From positions 62,001-126,000 of the forward strand of contig JANRIH010000032.1 in NCBI GenBank assembly GCA_033765145.1: a stretch of 64,000 nucleotides of DNA, given 5' to 3'. The first letter of the stretch is position 1. Each line of letters begins with the position of its first letter. Below, piece by piece: positions 25,457-33,837 of this stretch. This DNA comes from JAGVSR01 sp033765145 (GTDB lineage: Bacteria > Pseudomonadota > Alphaproteobacteria > Rhizobiales > Hyphomicrobiaceae). A program made the translations under genes and the position numbers. The notes beneath the pieces are model-generated. The model was given only the letters and a program-made list of their open reading frames with translations. It was not told the origin of the DNA and made no database searches.

Positions 25457-26755
25457 ATGCCGAGAGTTTTGAATACATCCGATGTCGGCTTCGAGGAGAA
25501 GTTCACGGCGTTCCTGACCGAGAAGCGCGAAGTCTCCACCGAGGTCGACGACACGGTGCGTGCCATCATCGCCGACGTCAGGGCGCGCGGCGACGAGGCC
25601 CTCATCGATCTCTCGCGCCGCTTCGACGAGGTCGATCTCGGCAAGTTGGGCATCCGCGTGACCGCGGCGGAGGTCGACGCAGCGGTTGCCAAGTGCTCGG
25701 CCGAGGCGCTCGATGCGCTGCACTTCGCTGCCGACCGCATCCGCGCCCATCATGTCCGCACGCTTCCGGCGAGCGACCGCTACACCGATGAGACAGGGGT
25801 GGAACTCGGCGACCGCTGGACTGCGGTCGAAAGCGCCGGCCTCTATGTGCCGGGTGGCCTCGCCGCCTATCCGAGTTCCGTTCTGATGAACGCCATTCCT
25901 GCGAAGGTCGCGGGCGTGCCGCGCATCGTGATGGTCGTCCCCGCTCCCAAGGGCGAGATCAACCCCCTCGTGCTGGCTGCCGCGCGCCTCGCAGGCGTCG
26001 AGGAAATCTATCGGATCGGGGGCGCACAGGCAGTGGCGGCCCTCGCCTACGGCACGGCGACCGTCCGTCCTGTTGTCAAGATCGTCGGACCCGGCAATTC
26101 CTACGTGGCCGCCGCCAAGCGTCAGGTCTTCGGCACCGTCGGCATCGACAGCATCGCCGGGCCGTCGGAAGTGCTCGTCATCGCGGACCGCGACAACGAT
26201 CCCGAATGGATTGCCGCCGATCTCCTCGCGCAGGCCGAGCACGACCGTGCGGCGCAGTCCATCCTGATGACCGACGACGAAGGTTTCGCACATGCCGTGG
26301 AAGCGGCGGTCTCGCGTCAACTGGCGACACTGCCTCGGGGAAACATTGCCGGCGAAAGCTGGAACGTCTTCGGTGCCTCGATCATTCTCCGGTCCATGGA
26401 CGAGGCCCCGCCACTGGCCGATCGGATTGCCGCCGAGCATCTCGAGATCGCAACGGCCGACAGCGAAGGGCTTGCGGCGCGCATCCGGAATGCGGGCGCG
26501 ATCTTCATCGGCGCGCACACGCCCGAAGTGATCGGCGACTATGTGGCGGGTTCGAACCATGTACTGCCCACCGCGCGAAGCGCGCGCTTCTCGTCCGGCC
26601 TAGGGGTGCTCGATTTCATGAAGCGCACCTCGATCCTGAAGCTCGACGCGACCGCACTCGGCCGGGTCGCGAACGCCGCCATGGTGCTCGCGCGCGCCGA
26701 GGGCCTGGAAGCCCATCATCGCTCGGTCGCAATCCGCTTGAGCGGCAAGGGCTGA
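25457..26755 (+). CDS. hisD: Histidinol dehydrogenase
   Basis: A 432-residue NAD- and zinc-dependent enzyme oxidising L-histidinol to L-histidine in two steps. Signatures include the block beginning GPGNSYVAAAKRQVFGTVGIDSIAGPSEV (given here only in part), the active-site QAEHDRAAQS histidine and ELHLEIATADSE-like AEHLEIATADSE, and a C-terminal SGLGVLDFMKRTS. Length is normal. It follows the DUF2948 gene and precedes the UPF0262 gene by 8 bases. The other his genes in this window (hisS-hisZ-hisG) lie 17 kb away, so the pathway is scattered. Confidence 0.97.
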   Translation: MPRVLNTSDVGFEEKFTAFLTEKREVSTEVDDTVRAIIADVRARGDEALIDLSRRFDEVDLGKLGIRVTAAEVDAAVAKCSAEALDALHFAADRIRAHHVRTLPASDRYTDETGVELGDRWTAVESAGLYVPGGLAAYPSSVLMNAIPAKVAGVPRIVMVVPAPKGEINPLVLAAARLAGVEEIYRIGGAQAVAALAYGTATVRPVVKIVGPGNSYVAAAKRQVFGTVGIDSIAGPSEVLVIADRDNDPEWIAADLLAQAEHDRAAQSILMTDDEGFAHAVEAAVSRQLATLPRGNIAGESWNVFGASIILRSMDEAPPLADRIAAEHLEIATADSEGLAARIRNAGAIFIGAHTPEVIGDYVAGSNHVLPTARSARFSSGLGVLDFMKRTSILKLDATALGRVANAAMVLARAEGLEAHHRSVAIRLSGKG

Positions 26756-26763
26756 GGTGCGCG

Positions 26764-27264
26764 ATGACGAGCGACGATACCCCCGACGCGCCGAGCCGCG
26801 ACCGACTGATCGAGATTAGGATCGATCCGAATTCCGTCACGCGTGGAAATTCCGCGATCGAACATGAGCGTGAGGTCGCGATCTTCGACATCCTCGACGG
26901 CAACGTATTCGCTCTCGCGGGCGAGGATAACGGCCCCTATCGACTCGACCTTGCGATCGCCGATGACCGGCTGGTCTTCAAGGTGACGCCGGAGACCGAC
27001 GCGGACCGCGTCGCGACGCATATGATTCCGTTGATGCCGTTCAAGCGCCTCTTGAAGGATTACTTCCTCGTCCTCGACAGCTACTATCAGGCCATCCGGT
27101 CGGGGCAGCCATCCCGCATCGAGGCGATCGACGTCGGTCGCCGCGGGCTCCATGACGAGGGCAGCAATCTCCTGATGGAGAAGCTCGACGGCAAGATCAG
27201 CGTGGATTTCGACACCGCGCGGCGCCTCTTCACGCTCGTCGCGGCGCTCCACTGGAAGGGATGA
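26764..27264 (+). CDS. UPF0262 family protein
   Basis: A 166-residue protein with the UPF0262 pattern: RLIEIRIDPNSV, EREVAIFDILDGN, the central YRLDLAIADDRLVF, then MPFKRLLKDYFLVLDSYYQAI and an invariant-looking LHDEGSNLLMEKLDGK. The family is confined to alphaproteobacteria and has no known role. It is the third gene of the hisD cluster, 8 bases after hisD and 3 bases before the phosphatase gene, so translational coupling is likely. Confidence 0.9.
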   Translation: MTSDDTPDAPSRDRLIEIRIDPNSVTRGNSAIEHEREVAIFDILDGNVFALAGEDNGPYRLDLAIADDRLVFKVTPETDADRVATHMIPLMPFKRLLKDYFLVLDSYYQAIRSGQPSRIEAIDVGRRGLHDEGSNLLMEKLDGKISVDFDTARRLFTLVAALHWKG

Positions 27265-27267
27265 GCC

Positions 27268-27726
27268 GTGAATTCCGCGGCGGGCCCGAAACCTCGCGTT
27301 CTGTTCGCGTGCACCTATAACGCTGTCCGCTCGCCAATGGCCGCGGCACTGCTGGTGCATTACGCGGGCGCGCGCCTCTCGGTCACGTCGGCGGGTGTCA
27401 TACGCGGCTTGAACGACCCATTCGCGATGGCCGTCATGGATGAGATCGGCATCGATTTGACGTCCCACGAGCCGCGCGAATTCCGCGATCTCGGACGGCA
27501 CACTTTCGATACCATCATCACGCTCTCGCCCGAAGCGCATCACCACGCGCTCGAGTTCACGCGTATCATGCTGGTCGACGTCGAATACTGGCCGACCTTC
27601 GATCCCTCGTTGCTGAGCGGCGATGTTCCGCGCGCTCGCAAGGCGACTGCCTACCGCGCGCTTCGCGATCAACTCGACGGACGCATTCGCAACCGCTTCA
27701 AGATCGACGGTGGCCCGACCGTTTGA
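27268..27726 (+). CDS. Low-molecular-weight protein phosphatase / arsenate reductase family
   Basis: A 152-residue protein with the phosphate-binding loop C-x5-R near its start: ACTYNAVRSPMA (C15, R21). Later residues include a DP-containing loop (YWPTFDPS) that matches the general-acid loop of low-molecular-weight tyrosine phosphatases. The same fold serves ArsC-type arsenate reductases, but the extra redox cysteines of those enzymes are not apparent, so phosphatase activity is more likely. It starts with GTG three bases after the UPF0262 stop. This is a conserved partner of the UPF0262 gene in rhizobia. Confidence 0.85.
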   Translation: MNSAAGPKPRVLFACTYNAVRSPMAAALLVHYAGARLSVTSAGVIRGLNDPFAMAVMDEIGIDLTSHEPREFRDLGRHTFDTIITLSPEAHHHALEFTRIMLVDVEYWPTFDPSLLSGDVPRARKATAYRALRDQLDGRIRNRFKIDGGPTV

Positions 27727-27872
27727 ACCGGCGGGACGCGGCCACGCGTGCTGGCAATGTCACCAAGCGCCGTCCGGGAACCGTGGGATTTTTTCGATTG
27801 CTCCTGGCTCACATAAAGAGACCGGTCCCCAGATTGTGCGGCACGCGCATGTCCGGGGGTTGCAATTTCGCT

Positions 27873-28017
27873 CCGTCATCCTGGCGAAAGCCAGGACCCA
27901 GTTGAGCTTCGGCGACGGGACCATTCCAATGGAACTCAGCCGCGGCGACGACCGCACCTCATGCTCCGCTCTTTGAGCGGACGCCTATCTGGGTCCTGGC
28001 TTTCGCCAGGATGACGG
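27873..28017. repeat. Perfect 29-bp inverted repeat with self-complementary arms (REP-like element)
   Basis: A 29-base arm at 27873-27901 is repeated exactly in inverse orientation at 27989-28017, 87 bases apart. Each arm contains the hairpin CCTGGCGAAAGCCAGG, a 6-bp stem closed by a GAAA tetraloop. The element sits in a 368-base gap (27727-28094) between two convergent genes; nothing else is recognised in the gap. It resembles the palindromic intergenic repeats of rhizobial genomes and could act as a bidirectional transcription end or mRNA stabiliser. Confidence 0.9.
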
Positions 28018-28094
28018 CATCGGGTGGACCGGCGCTCCTGCGCCGTCCGGGAACCCGCGTGTTAATCGGGGGGTGAGGCTGCCCGTCCGTCGTA

Positions 28095-30302
28095 TCAGTT
28101 CGCGTAGAGCCCGGACATGGCTTCGGAGAGATCGCGCGGCACGCTGTATTTGGACTGCGCGGCCTTCTTGCTGTCTTTCTTCTCGGACTTTTTCTTCTTC
28201 TGTTCGCCCGGTGGGACCGTGCCCGGATCACCGCCGTCCTCGGCGATCGAGGCCGTCTCGACATCGTCCTGACGGTTCTCGAAGGACGGGATCGGACGTC
28301 CGCCGAGCGCTGTCGAAAGCCGGCTGTCCATGCCGTAGAGGTCGCCGAATGTCGAGAGCTTGCCGTCGTCCTGCACCCATGCCGTCATGTAGACATTGTG
28401 CACCCAGATATGCCGGTCGAGCGTGATCCTTTCAGACGAACGCCGCGCGCTCGCCACCCGATCCGACGACCATCCCTTGTCTTCCGCCAAGAGCACTTCA
28501 GCGAACCGCTGCGGGTTCTGCACCCGGATGCAGCCGTGCGAGTAGGCCCGCCGCGACTGCTGGAACAGTTCGCGCGCAACCGTGTCGTGCATGTAGACGT
28601 CGTGCGTATTGGGGAACATGAACTTCACGAAGCCGAGCGGGTTCTTTTCACCCGGCGGCTGGATGAAGCTGTATTGGCGCAAGTCCGCGCTCGACCAGTC
28701 GACGCTGTCCGGATTGACAGGCTTGCCATTACGGTAGGCCGTGAGCCCATAGGCGCGCAGCACTTGCGAGCCGCCTCCTCCCCCGCCGAAGAGTTGATCG
28801 AAGAACCCCCCGCCGCCCGCGCGCTTCAAGCGCGGTTTCAGTTCCTTTTCTCGGATGCCGTCCGGCACACCCCACGAGGGATTGTACTCGATCGTCTTCA
28901 TTTCCGCCGAGAACGATGGCGTTGGCCATTCAGGCAGGCCGACGACGATCTTCTCCTGGAACACGACCTTGTCGTTCTTGAACGTGCGCGTCGTGAACTC
29001 CGGCACGTTGTTGAGCACATGAAAGGCCCCGAGGTTTTCGGGCATCCAGCGCCAGCGTTCCATGTTGAGCGCGATCCGTCGCGCTTCGGAGCCCTTCTCG
29101 CGCGGCGGTTCGATCGCGGCGTTTAGCGCCTGCCGCGTGCGCGGCGTCAACGCCCCGTTCGCCTTGAGCCCGTTCTGCGTCTGAAACTCGATAAGCGCCG
29201 TCGCGAGCTTGTCGTCGAGCAGCGTCTCTTGTCCCTCGACGGTCGCGGGCACCGATAGCCGCTGGCGCAGGAGCGCGATGTCGGGGTGGAGCGAGCCGGG
29301 CTTCACGGTGGCGCCTTTGGCCGGAAGCCGGACGGTCAGGGCCGGGTCCTTCGGCGTTTCGGGCTCAGGCCCGCCGAGGGCGGCGACGAGCGCCTTCTGC
29401 AGCTTCACGAACTGCGGGTGCTTGGGATGCAGGCCCTCGAGATAAGACTTGGCATCACCCGCCGTCGCGAGGCCCGCGAGAACGGTGCTGGGGTCCTTGA
29501 TCGGCGGCGTGAGATCGAAGAGCTGCGAAACCGACGAAGGTTGGACGCGCCCGCCGCGCGCATGACGCGCATACGAGAGTGCCGTCAGCGTGAGTTGCGC
29601 CTCGACTTTCCCGATCTGATCCGGTCCGATGCCGGTCTGGCTCGACGGCAGCGGATAGTCCGACGCATCGAGTCCCCACTCCGGCGCGTGCTTGACCGCA
29701 CTGATGAGGCCTAGGCCGCGCTCGTCGATCGCATCGGGCTTGACCCAGATCGGCGCGCTCACCGAGCCATAGAAGGCGATGGCCGCGGTCACGTCGTCGG
29801 GATGAGCCCGGGCTACGAACGCGGGGTCTGCGAGAGCTGTACGTGCCCCGAGCACGGTGGGTGGGGTGGGTTTCGGCGCTTCCGCGACGGGAGCGGCTGC
29901 GGGTGACGGCGCGCCGGGAGCGGGCGAAGCCGGGTCCGTCGTCGCGGCCGTCGTCGATTGAGAGGTGCCGCTTCCTGCTGTTCCCGGTGCGGCGGACGCG
30001 GGCGGCGCGGCCGTGGCGGATGTCGGCTCATCGCTCGACCGCTTGCTGCCCGCGGTTCCGGCTGGACGCTGCCAAGGTGGCGTTGAGCCCGCCGCGGCGG
30101 ATGCCGGATCGTCGCTTGAACGTTTGCTACCCGCCGTCCCGGCTGGTGGGAGCTGCGACGGCGCAACCGACGTCGCGGCCGTAGTTCCGTCGGGAGCCCC
30201 TTGCGCGGCGGCGGGCTGCATCTGAACCGGAACCAGCGCCGCCAGAACGGCCCAAAGCCCCGCCTTGAGGCCCGACTGGGTCTTTGCCCTTGCGCTCCGC
30301 AT
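28095..30302 (-). CDS. L,D-transpeptidase with peptidoglycan-binding domain (YcbB-like)
   Basis: A 735-residue exported enzyme that makes 3-3 cross-links in peptidoglycan or attaches proteins to it. A signal peptide (to about residue 33, PAAAQG) is followed by a ~100-residue Ala/Pro/Ser/Thr-rich linker with an internal duplication, a YcbB-type scaffold region, a peptidoglycan-binding helix bundle (LHPDIALLRQRLSVPA to PRTRQALN) and the YkuD catalytic domain. The active site is YSHGCIRV (H589, C591). A poly-glycine loop (FGGGGGGS) lies just before it. The C-terminus is a Lys/Glu-rich tail. The gene is divergent from the thiE-like gene. Confidence 0.92.
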   Translation of the reverse strand: MRSARAKTQSGLKAGLWAVLAALVPVQMQPAAAQGAPDGTTAATSVAPSQLPPAGTAGSKRSSDDPASAAAGSTPPWQRPAGTAGSKRSSDEPTSATAAPPASAAPGTAGSGTSQSTTAATTDPASPAPGAPSPAAAPVAEAPKPTPPTVLGARTALADPAFVARAHPDDVTAAIAFYGSVSAPIWVKPDAIDERGLGLISAVKHAPEWGLDASDYPLPSSQTGIGPDQIGKVEAQLTLTALSYARHARGGRVQPSSVSQLFDLTPPIKDPSTVLAGLATAGDAKSYLEGLHPKHPQFVKLQKALVAALGGPEPETPKDPALTVRLPAKGATVKPGSLHPDIALLRQRLSVPATVEGQETLLDDKLATALIEFQTQNGLKANGALTPRTRQALNAAIEPPREKGSEARRIALNMERWRWMPENLGAFHVLNNVPEFTTRTFKNDKVVFQEKIVVGLPEWPTPSFSAEMKTIEYNPSWGVPDGIREKELKPRLKRAGGGGFFDQLFGGGGGGSQVLRAYGLTAYRNGKPVNPDSVDWSSADLRQYSFIQPPGEKNPLGFVKFMFPNTHDVYMHDTVARELFQQSRRAYSHGCIRVQNPQRFAEVLLAEDKGWSSDRVASARRSSERITLDRHIWVHNVYMTAWVQDDGKLSTFGDLYGMDSRLSTALGGRPIPSFENRQDDVETASIAEDGGDPGTVPPGEQKKKKSEKKDSKKAAQSKYSVPRDLSEAMSGLYAN
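30015..30146. repeat. Imperfect direct repeat of 51 bp with an 81-bp period
   Basis: Units 30015-30065 and 30096-30146 are similar and encode, on the minus strand, PAGTAGSKRSSDDP and PAGTAGSKRSSDEP in the linker of the L,D-transpeptidase. The 81-base offset is a whole number of codons, so the duplication kept the frame. Confidence 0.75.
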
Positions 30303-30583
30303 GCTCCGCCGTCTCCGTTCCGTTCCTGTCGGGACAAATCGTCAAATCGATTGCCGACGGTATCAGCACAAGAGTCATCCGGTACAGTGGCGATTGTAGG
30401 GATGAACATCGAGGGAAACGCATCAGGTGGGGAAAATCAGCCGGCCCGGCGGCCGGGGCCTGTGTCTTGGCGCCACTTTTCTGCCTCAATCGAACCGAAT
30501 GACGCCCCCCTTCGCTTCGGGTCGTGCTGGGTGCCGGCCTTCGAACTCTGACCCGACAACCGAGAACAAGACCGGAGAAGTGC

Positions 30584-31261
30584 GTGCCCCCGAACGGTCC
30601 GTCTGAAGCCGGGGCACAGTCTGGCCCCTACGTGATCCTGCCAGCGTCGGGAGTTGCGGAAGACGCCGCACGCCTCGACGCGATCCTTGCGGTCCTCGTT
30701 CCGGCCTCCCTGCTCTTCGACCTCGGCGGCAATGCTGCGAAGGATGTGGCGATCCTCGCGGCCCTCGTCGCGACAGCGCAGCGGAAAGGGGCGGCCGCCC
30801 TCGTCTCCGACGACGCGGATCTGGCACGCATCGTCAAGGCGGACGGCGTGCATCTGAGAGCGTCCGACGACATCGCGGCGCGCTACAAGGCGGCACGCGA
30901 AAGCCTCGGCCAGCGCTTCATCGTCGGCGCCGACGCGGGACGCTCGCGCCACGACGCGATGCAGCTCGGCGAGGAGGGCGCCGACTACGTGGCGTTTGGC
31001 ATTCCAGCGCACGTGGGCGACCGCGAGACGGCGCGCGAGCGGCGCGAGGATCTCGTCGGCTGGTGGAGCGAGATTTTCGAGGTGCCGTGTGTGGCCTTCG
31101 ACGTCGACATGGCCGGGGACGCCCGTGCTCTGGCCGACGCTGGCGCCGACTTCATCGCCATTCGACTACCTGCCGATGCAACGCCAGCCGATGTCACCGC
31201 AATACTGCGGCCCTATCTCTCCGTCTTCGGCCCCGCGGCCATCTCACAAACGGGAGTGTGA
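30584..31261 (+). CDS. Thiamine phosphate synthase-like protein (TenI/ThiE fold), degenerate
   Basis: A ~225-residue TIM-barrel protein of the ThiE/TenI family; ThiE couples HMP-diphosphate and thiazole phosphate. The segments ADGVHLRASD, IVGADAGRSRHDAMQLGEEG and ADYVAFG keep the family pattern. The usual N-terminal Q-L-R-x-K signature is replaced by LLFDLGG and the N-D of the diphosphate site by S-D-D, so catalytic activity is doubtful. The GTG start at 30584 has GGAGAAG three to four bases upstream; the open frame begins earlier at 30524. It precedes the Sel1 gene by 4 bases, a conserved rhizobial arrangement. Confidence 0.75.
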   Translation: MPPNGPSEAGAQSGPYVILPASGVAEDAARLDAILAVLVPASLLFDLGGNAAKDVAILAALVATAQRKGAAALVSDDADLARIVKADGVHLRASDDIAARYKAARESLGQRFIVGADAGRSRHDAMQLGEEGADYVAFGIPAHVGDRETARERREDLVGWWSEIFEVPCVAFDVDMAGDARALADAGADFIAIRLPADATPADVTAILRPYLSVFGPAAISQTGV

Positions 31262-31265
31262 TCCC

Positions 31266-32297
31266 ATGAAACCAGCGATCATCGCGGCCGTCGTTGTCGT
31301 CGGCGCGGCAATCGGCGCCGGTGTCGTGCTGGTCGCGACCGGCACCGTTCCACTCGATCTCGGCGCACTCCAGGGTGCCACGAGCAGTTCGAAGGAAGAC
31401 GGTTCCGCGTCCGGCGATCCCAAATCGGCCGCTCCCGCCACCAAGAGCGGCGGCGACGACAGCGCCTATATCGCGTTCGACCAAGGCAAGTATCTGACGG
31501 CCCTGTCCCTCGCCGAACAACGAGCCGGCCTCGGCGATCCCCAGGCCCACACCCTCGTCGGCCGCATTTACGAGGGCGGCCATGGCGTTGCGAAGGACGA
31601 CATCACCGCCGCGCGCTGGTACGCCCGCGCCGCCGAACTCGGCGACGTGCCGGCGATGCTCGCATTTGGAAACATGCTGGCTGAAGGCCGCGGTGTCGGC
31701 AAAGACCGCGTGGCCGCTGGCGCGATGTTCGAGAAGGCCGCCATGACCGGCGATCCGATGGCGAACTATAACCTCGGTCTCTTGTTCCTGAGCGGAGACG
31801 GGAAGCCCGAAAACCCCCATCGCGGCGCAAAGCACATCCAGTATGCCGCCGAGAAGGGGCTGGCCCAGGCCCAGTACGATCTCGCCGTGCTCTATCAGAA
31901 TGGCGCGGGCGTTCCGAACGATGCGCTCGAGGCCGCCCGGTGGATGTCGCGGGCCGCTGCGCAGGGGCATATGGCGGCGGAGTACGAATATGCCGTCATG
32001 CTGCTGAGAGGCATGGGTCTCAAAGTGGACGAGGCGAAAGCGATCGACTACCTGCGTGGCTCCGCGGAGAAAGGTGTTCCCGGCGCGCAGAACAGGCTGG
32101 CGCACGTCTATCTCGAAGGGATTGCCGGGATCCCTCAGAATTCGTTCGAAGCGGCCAAGTGGCGGCTCATCGCGAAGGCCGGGGGCATCACGGACGAAAA
32201 GCTCGACCTTGTCCTGAAGTCGCTGTCGGACAAGGACCTGGCCGAGGCCCAAAAGGCCGCGCAGGAATGGCAGGACAAACGTCTCGCCTTCCGTTAG
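31266..32297 (+). CDS. Membrane-anchored Sel1/TPR repeat protein
   Basis: A 343-residue protein with an N-terminal hydrophobic segment (about 5-27), probably an uncleaved anchor or signal, a Ser/Asp/Lys-rich linker, and from about residue 65 six to seven Sel1-like repeats. These carry the AxxxLGxxYxxGxGVxxDxxxAxxWxxxAAxxGxxxA pattern, for example RIYEGGHGVAKDDITAARWY and LAVLYQNGAGVPNDALEAAR. Sel1 repeats mediate protein-protein contacts; the partner is unknown. The gene begins 4 bases after the thiE-like stop and is followed 132 bases later by suhB, a common trio in Hyphomicrobiales. Confidence 0.88.
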   Translation: MKPAIIAAVVVVGAAIGAGVVLVATGTVPLDLGALQGATSSSKEDGSASGDPKSAAPATKSGGDDSAYIAFDQGKYLTALSLAEQRAGLGDPQAHTLVGRIYEGGHGVAKDDITAARWYARAAELGDVPAMLAFGNMLAEGRGVGKDRVAAGAMFEKAAMTGDPMANYNLGLLFLSGDGKPENPHRGAKHIQYAAEKGLAQAQYDLAVLYQNGAGVPNDALEAARWMSRAAAQGHMAAEYEYAVMLLRGMGLKVDEAKAIDYLRGSAEKGVPGAQNRLAHVYLEGIAGIPQNSFEAAKWRLIAKAGGITDEKLDLVLKSLSDKDLAEAQKAAQEWQDKRLAFR

Positions 32298-32429
32298 TAC
32301 CCACGATCACTAAGGAAATGGTGACACGCGGAGCCGCAACGTCCGGGGCGGCACTTTTCTGCGTCCCCTATGCTAGCGCCCCATTCGCTCTTCGACATTC
32401 CGGCACTGGAAAGAACGGGTCCCCGCCCC

Positions 32430-33221
32430 ATGGCTGCAACAGCTCTGATGAACGTCATGACCTCCGCCGCGCGCAAGGCCGGGCGCGGGCTCGTCCGCGA
32501 TTTCGGCGAAGTCGAGCAGTTGCAGGTTTCGATCAAGGGGCCGGCCAATTTCGTCTCGGCGGCCGATCTCCGCGCGGAAGAAACCATCTTCAAGGAACTG
32601 TCCAAGGCACGTCCGCAGTACGGCTTCCTGATGGAGGAGCGGGGTTTGGTCGAAGGTGCGGACAAGACGCACCGCTGGATCGTCGATCCGTTGGACGGCA
32701 CCACGAACTTCCTTCACGGCATTCCGCTGTTCGCGATTTCGATCGGTCTCGAACGCGAGGGCCAGTTGGTCGCCGGCGTCGTCTACAATCCCATCAGCGA
32801 TGAAATGTTCACGGCCGAGAAGGGCCGCGGCGCCTATCTCAACGACAAGCGCCGTCTCCGCGTCGCCGCGCGCCGCACGATCGCCGATGCGGTCGTCGCG
32901 ACCGGCATTCCCCATCGCGGCCGCCCGGGCCACCCGGTCTTCCTGAAAGAGATCAAGGCGACGATGCGGGAAGTCTCAGGAGTGCGCCGCACGGGCTCGG
33001 CCTCGCTCGACCTCGCCTGGACCGCCGCCGGCCGCTTCGACGCCTATTGGGAGCGCAATATCAAGCCCTGGGACATGGCCGCCGGCATCGTCATCATTCG
33101 AGAGGCGGGCGGCATCGCGCACGATCTTGAGGGTGGCGACAAGATGCTCGATACGGGCGAGGTGATCGTCGGCAACTCGAATATCGTGAAAGGATTGCTG
33201 CCGGTACTGCGGGAAGCGTGA
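32430..33221 (+). CDS. suhB: Inositol-1-monophosphatase family protein
   Basis: A ~263-residue magnesium-dependent phosphatase. Both signatures are present: DPLDGTTNFLHG (metal-binding Asp residues) and WDMAAGIVIIREAGG near the C-terminus, with EERG as the first metal ligand (MEERGLVEG). Family members hydrolyse inositol phosphates and related sugar phosphates; E. coli SuhB also acts in transcription antitermination, which cannot be judged here. Start at 32430 is preferred (MAATALMNVMTSAARKAGR matches family N-termini), although an upstream ATG at 32370 is in frame. Confidence 0.92.
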   Translation: MAATALMNVMTSAARKAGRGLVRDFGEVEQLQVSIKGPANFVSAADLRAEETIFKELSKARPQYGFLMEERGLVEGADKTHRWIVDPLDGTTNFLHGIPLFAISIGLEREGQLVAGVVYNPISDEMFTAEKGRGAYLNDKRRLRVAARRTIADAVVATGIPHRGRPGHPVFLKEIKATMREVSGVRRTGSASLDLAWTAAGRFDAYWERNIKPWDMAAGIVIIREAGGIAHDLEGGDKMLDTGEVIVGNSNIVKGLLPVLREA

Positions 33222-33232
33222 GCCGCATGTGT

Positions 33233-33248
33233 GTTGCCGTTTGGCAAC
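33233..33248. terminator. Small hairpin after suhB
   Basis: GTTGCC (33233-33238) and GGCAAC (33243-33248) form a 6-bp stem with a 4-base loop, 11 bases after the suhB stop. No T run follows, so termination is uncertain. Confidence 0.3.
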
Positions 33249-33335
33249 CTCGAACTCGCATGCAATGAGCCTCGACATAATTGGCTTGAACCGGCTGCGC
33301 TCTAGCACGCTTATAAACTGTAGCCTTATGGCGGA

Positions 33336-33767
33336 ATGAACTGCCGCGCAGGCGTAGTGTTTCAAATGATGTCTTGGCGCAAATCGTTGCGAAGCGGATC
33401 GGTCGGCCGGTGGCTGGCTTGTCTCATGGTCGCGTCGTTTGTGCTTCGCGCGTTGACTCCGGCGGGCTTCATGCCGGAGCTTGTATCGATTGCGGATGGG
33501 GGCTTTAAACTCGTCATCTGCACGAGCATGGGTGCAAAGACCGTGTCGATCGACGACATGGGTGACGCACCAACCGGAAAGCAAACTGCCTCCGAACAGC
33601 TCTGCGCATTTTCAATCTTCGCACATGCTGCAGCACCGGTGAGCGATAGACTGGCCATCGTTTGGCCGTCGTTCGAACTGGTCGAGGTTTCCGAAACGGA
33701 AATCACGCGTCCTCCCGTGCGGGCTGGGCCTGTCCTCGGCCAGCGTGGACCACCCCTTTACGCCTGA
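33336..33767 (+). CDS. DUF2946-like small membrane/exported protein of the metal-uptake cluster
   Basis: A 143-codon open frame. A hydrophobic N-terminal stretch (about 24-38) leads into RALTPAGFMPE, followed by LVICTSMG, a CAF motif and a C-terminal RGPP, which together match the pattern of DUF2946 proteins. These are frequently encoded next to TonB receptors and copper genes. Cysteines in VICTS and LCAFS may bind metal or form a disulfide. Internal in-frame ATGs at 33366 and 33369 are alternative starts with the same signal segment. It is 70 bases upstream of the TonB receptor gene and probably part of its operon. Confidence 0.7.
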   Translation: MNCRAGVVFQMMSWRKSLRSGSVGRWLACLMVASFVLRALTPAGFMPELVSIADGGFKLVICTSMGAKTVSIDDMGDAPTGKQTASEQLCAFSIFAHAAAPVSDRLAIVWPSFELVEVSETEITRPPVRAGPVLGQRGPPLYA

Positions 33768-33837
33768 ATGACTGAAGCTGCAGTCGGCGCTTTCGTGCGC
33801 TGACGCCGTCGTTTCGCATTTCGGGAGTGAAGGTAAG

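Noticed and set aside
25352..26560. A 402-codon minus-strand frame opposite hisD
   Set aside because: Antisense shadow of a well-supported gene with a Arg/Asp/Gly-rich, domain-free translation.
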